A DNA stretch of 6,261 nt, from assembly GCA_023415895.1 (NCBI GenBank), contig JAEZJA010000037.1, positions 1 to 6,261 of the forward strand, given 5' to 3'. The notes beneath the pieces were generated by a model. It saw nothing but the letters and a program-made list of their open reading frames with translations. It did no database searches and was not told the origin of the DNA. Position numbers and translations under genes: made by a program. Source of the stretch: Bacillota bacterium. Its GTDB lineage: Bacteria; Bacillota; Clostridia; Oscillospirales; Acutalibacteraceae. Positions 6,001-6,261 of the stretch are shown here, one piece after another; position 1 is the stretch's first letter, and every line of letters begins with the position of its first letter.

Positions 6001-6143
6001 GCCTTCCCCTTGAGGGGAAGGTGCCCCGCAGGGGCGGATGAGGTGGAAAATGAGGGAGACTAGCTGTCGGGCATGCCCCTTATCAGTCTCCACAATGATC
6101 TCAAAGAGAGCATTGGAGACAGCTTCTCCCAAGGGGGGAAGCC
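6001..6143. repeat. MITE-like repeat, complete copy
   Basis: The element opens with a hairpin of perfect 9-bp arms (CCTTCCCCT and AGGGGAAGG, 6002-6021, two-base loop), then a second small hairpin with GCCCC and GGGGC arms. It closes with CTTCTCCCAAGGGGGGAAGCC (6123-6143), read as an imperfect inverted copy of the opening. The first 75 bases recur at 6187-6261 with seven substitutions and no gaps. It encodes nothing convincing. The minus-strand frame through it (5995-6180) is typical of spurious proteins read from such repeats. Similar GC-rich dispersed repeats are common, in my memory, in gut Clostridia. No clear target-site duplication is visible. Confidence 0.65.
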
Positions 6144-6186
6144 TACTAAAGTAAACAAGTCCCGGGCAAAACCCGCACACTCAATA

Positions 6187-6261
6187 GCCTTCCCCTTGAG
6201 GGGAAGGTGCCCGGCAGGGGCGGATGAGGTGGAAAATGAGGGGGAGCAGTTGTTGGGTATG
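6187..6261. repeat. MITE-like repeat, second copy cut by the window edge
   Basis: It lies in direct orientation 186 bases after the first copy and matches 68 of 75 bases to the end of the window, so the element continues beyond it. One substitution (C to G at 6213) weakens the second small hairpin, while the 9-bp-arm hairpin is unchanged. Most other differences are C/T transitions near the window edge. Confidence 0.65.

Noticed and set aside
5995..6180. A 61-codon minus-strand frame across the repeat
   Set aside because: Its sequence ends in residues decoded from the repeat hairpin (CGAPSPQGEGL), a familiar artefact of repeats read as protein.
6001..6261. CRISPR array
   Set aside because: There are only two copies, 75 bases or longer, with substitutions, internal hairpins and no regular short spacers.

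Overview
The window reads as a low-repeat stretch of chromosome from a spore-forming, anaerobic Clostridia-type bacterium (Firmicutes), probably a gut Oscillospiraceae/Ruminococcaceae-like organism. The grounds are a stage II sporulation gene (spoIIR), strong AGGAGG-type ribosome binding sites, TTGACA/TATACT-type promoters, a RefSeq-style Firmicutes secG–rnr neighbourhood, and GC-rich dispersed repeats of a kind I recall from gut Clostridia. The placement below class level is inference.

All recognisable genes are on the minus strand, so they are transcribed from right to left. From right to left: 5804-6261 is non-coding and holds one complete copy and one edge-truncated copy of a MITE-like repeat, then a sigma-F-like promoter. 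spoIIR (5177-5803, GTG start) follows. secG (4785-5036) comes next, with its own promoter, a two-hairpin leader and a very clear intrinsic terminator at 4738-4767. rnr (2512-4629, RNase R) has an extended -10 promoter. A LeuA/homocitrate-synthase family gene (1018-2412), my best guess for a Re-citrate synthase, starts from a consensus promoter sitting immediately after the rnr stop codon and ends at a 12-bp-stem terminator (957-984). A small uncharacterised P-loop kinase-like gene (390-902) follows. At the left edge only the first 11 codons of another minus-strand gene are visible (1-33), behind a strong promoter and a 24-bp AT-rich palindrome that could be a metal-type operator.

The genes do not form one pathway. 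secG (Sec translocon) and rnr (RNA decay, rescue of structured RNAs) are housekeeping genes commonly found close together in Firmicutes. spoIIR is the forespore-to-mother-cell signal that activates sigma-E. The acyl-CoA condensing enzyme is metabolic. The layout is mostly single-gene transcription units, each with its own promoter and terminator, rather than an operon. smpB, which often follows rnr in this phylum, is absent here and the synthase gene sits in its place.

I did not find a convincing new biological system. The points most worth checking are the Re-citrate synthase candidate, the palindromic operator before the truncated left-edge gene, the sigma-F promoter of spoIIR, the structured secG leader and the paired MITE-like repeats.
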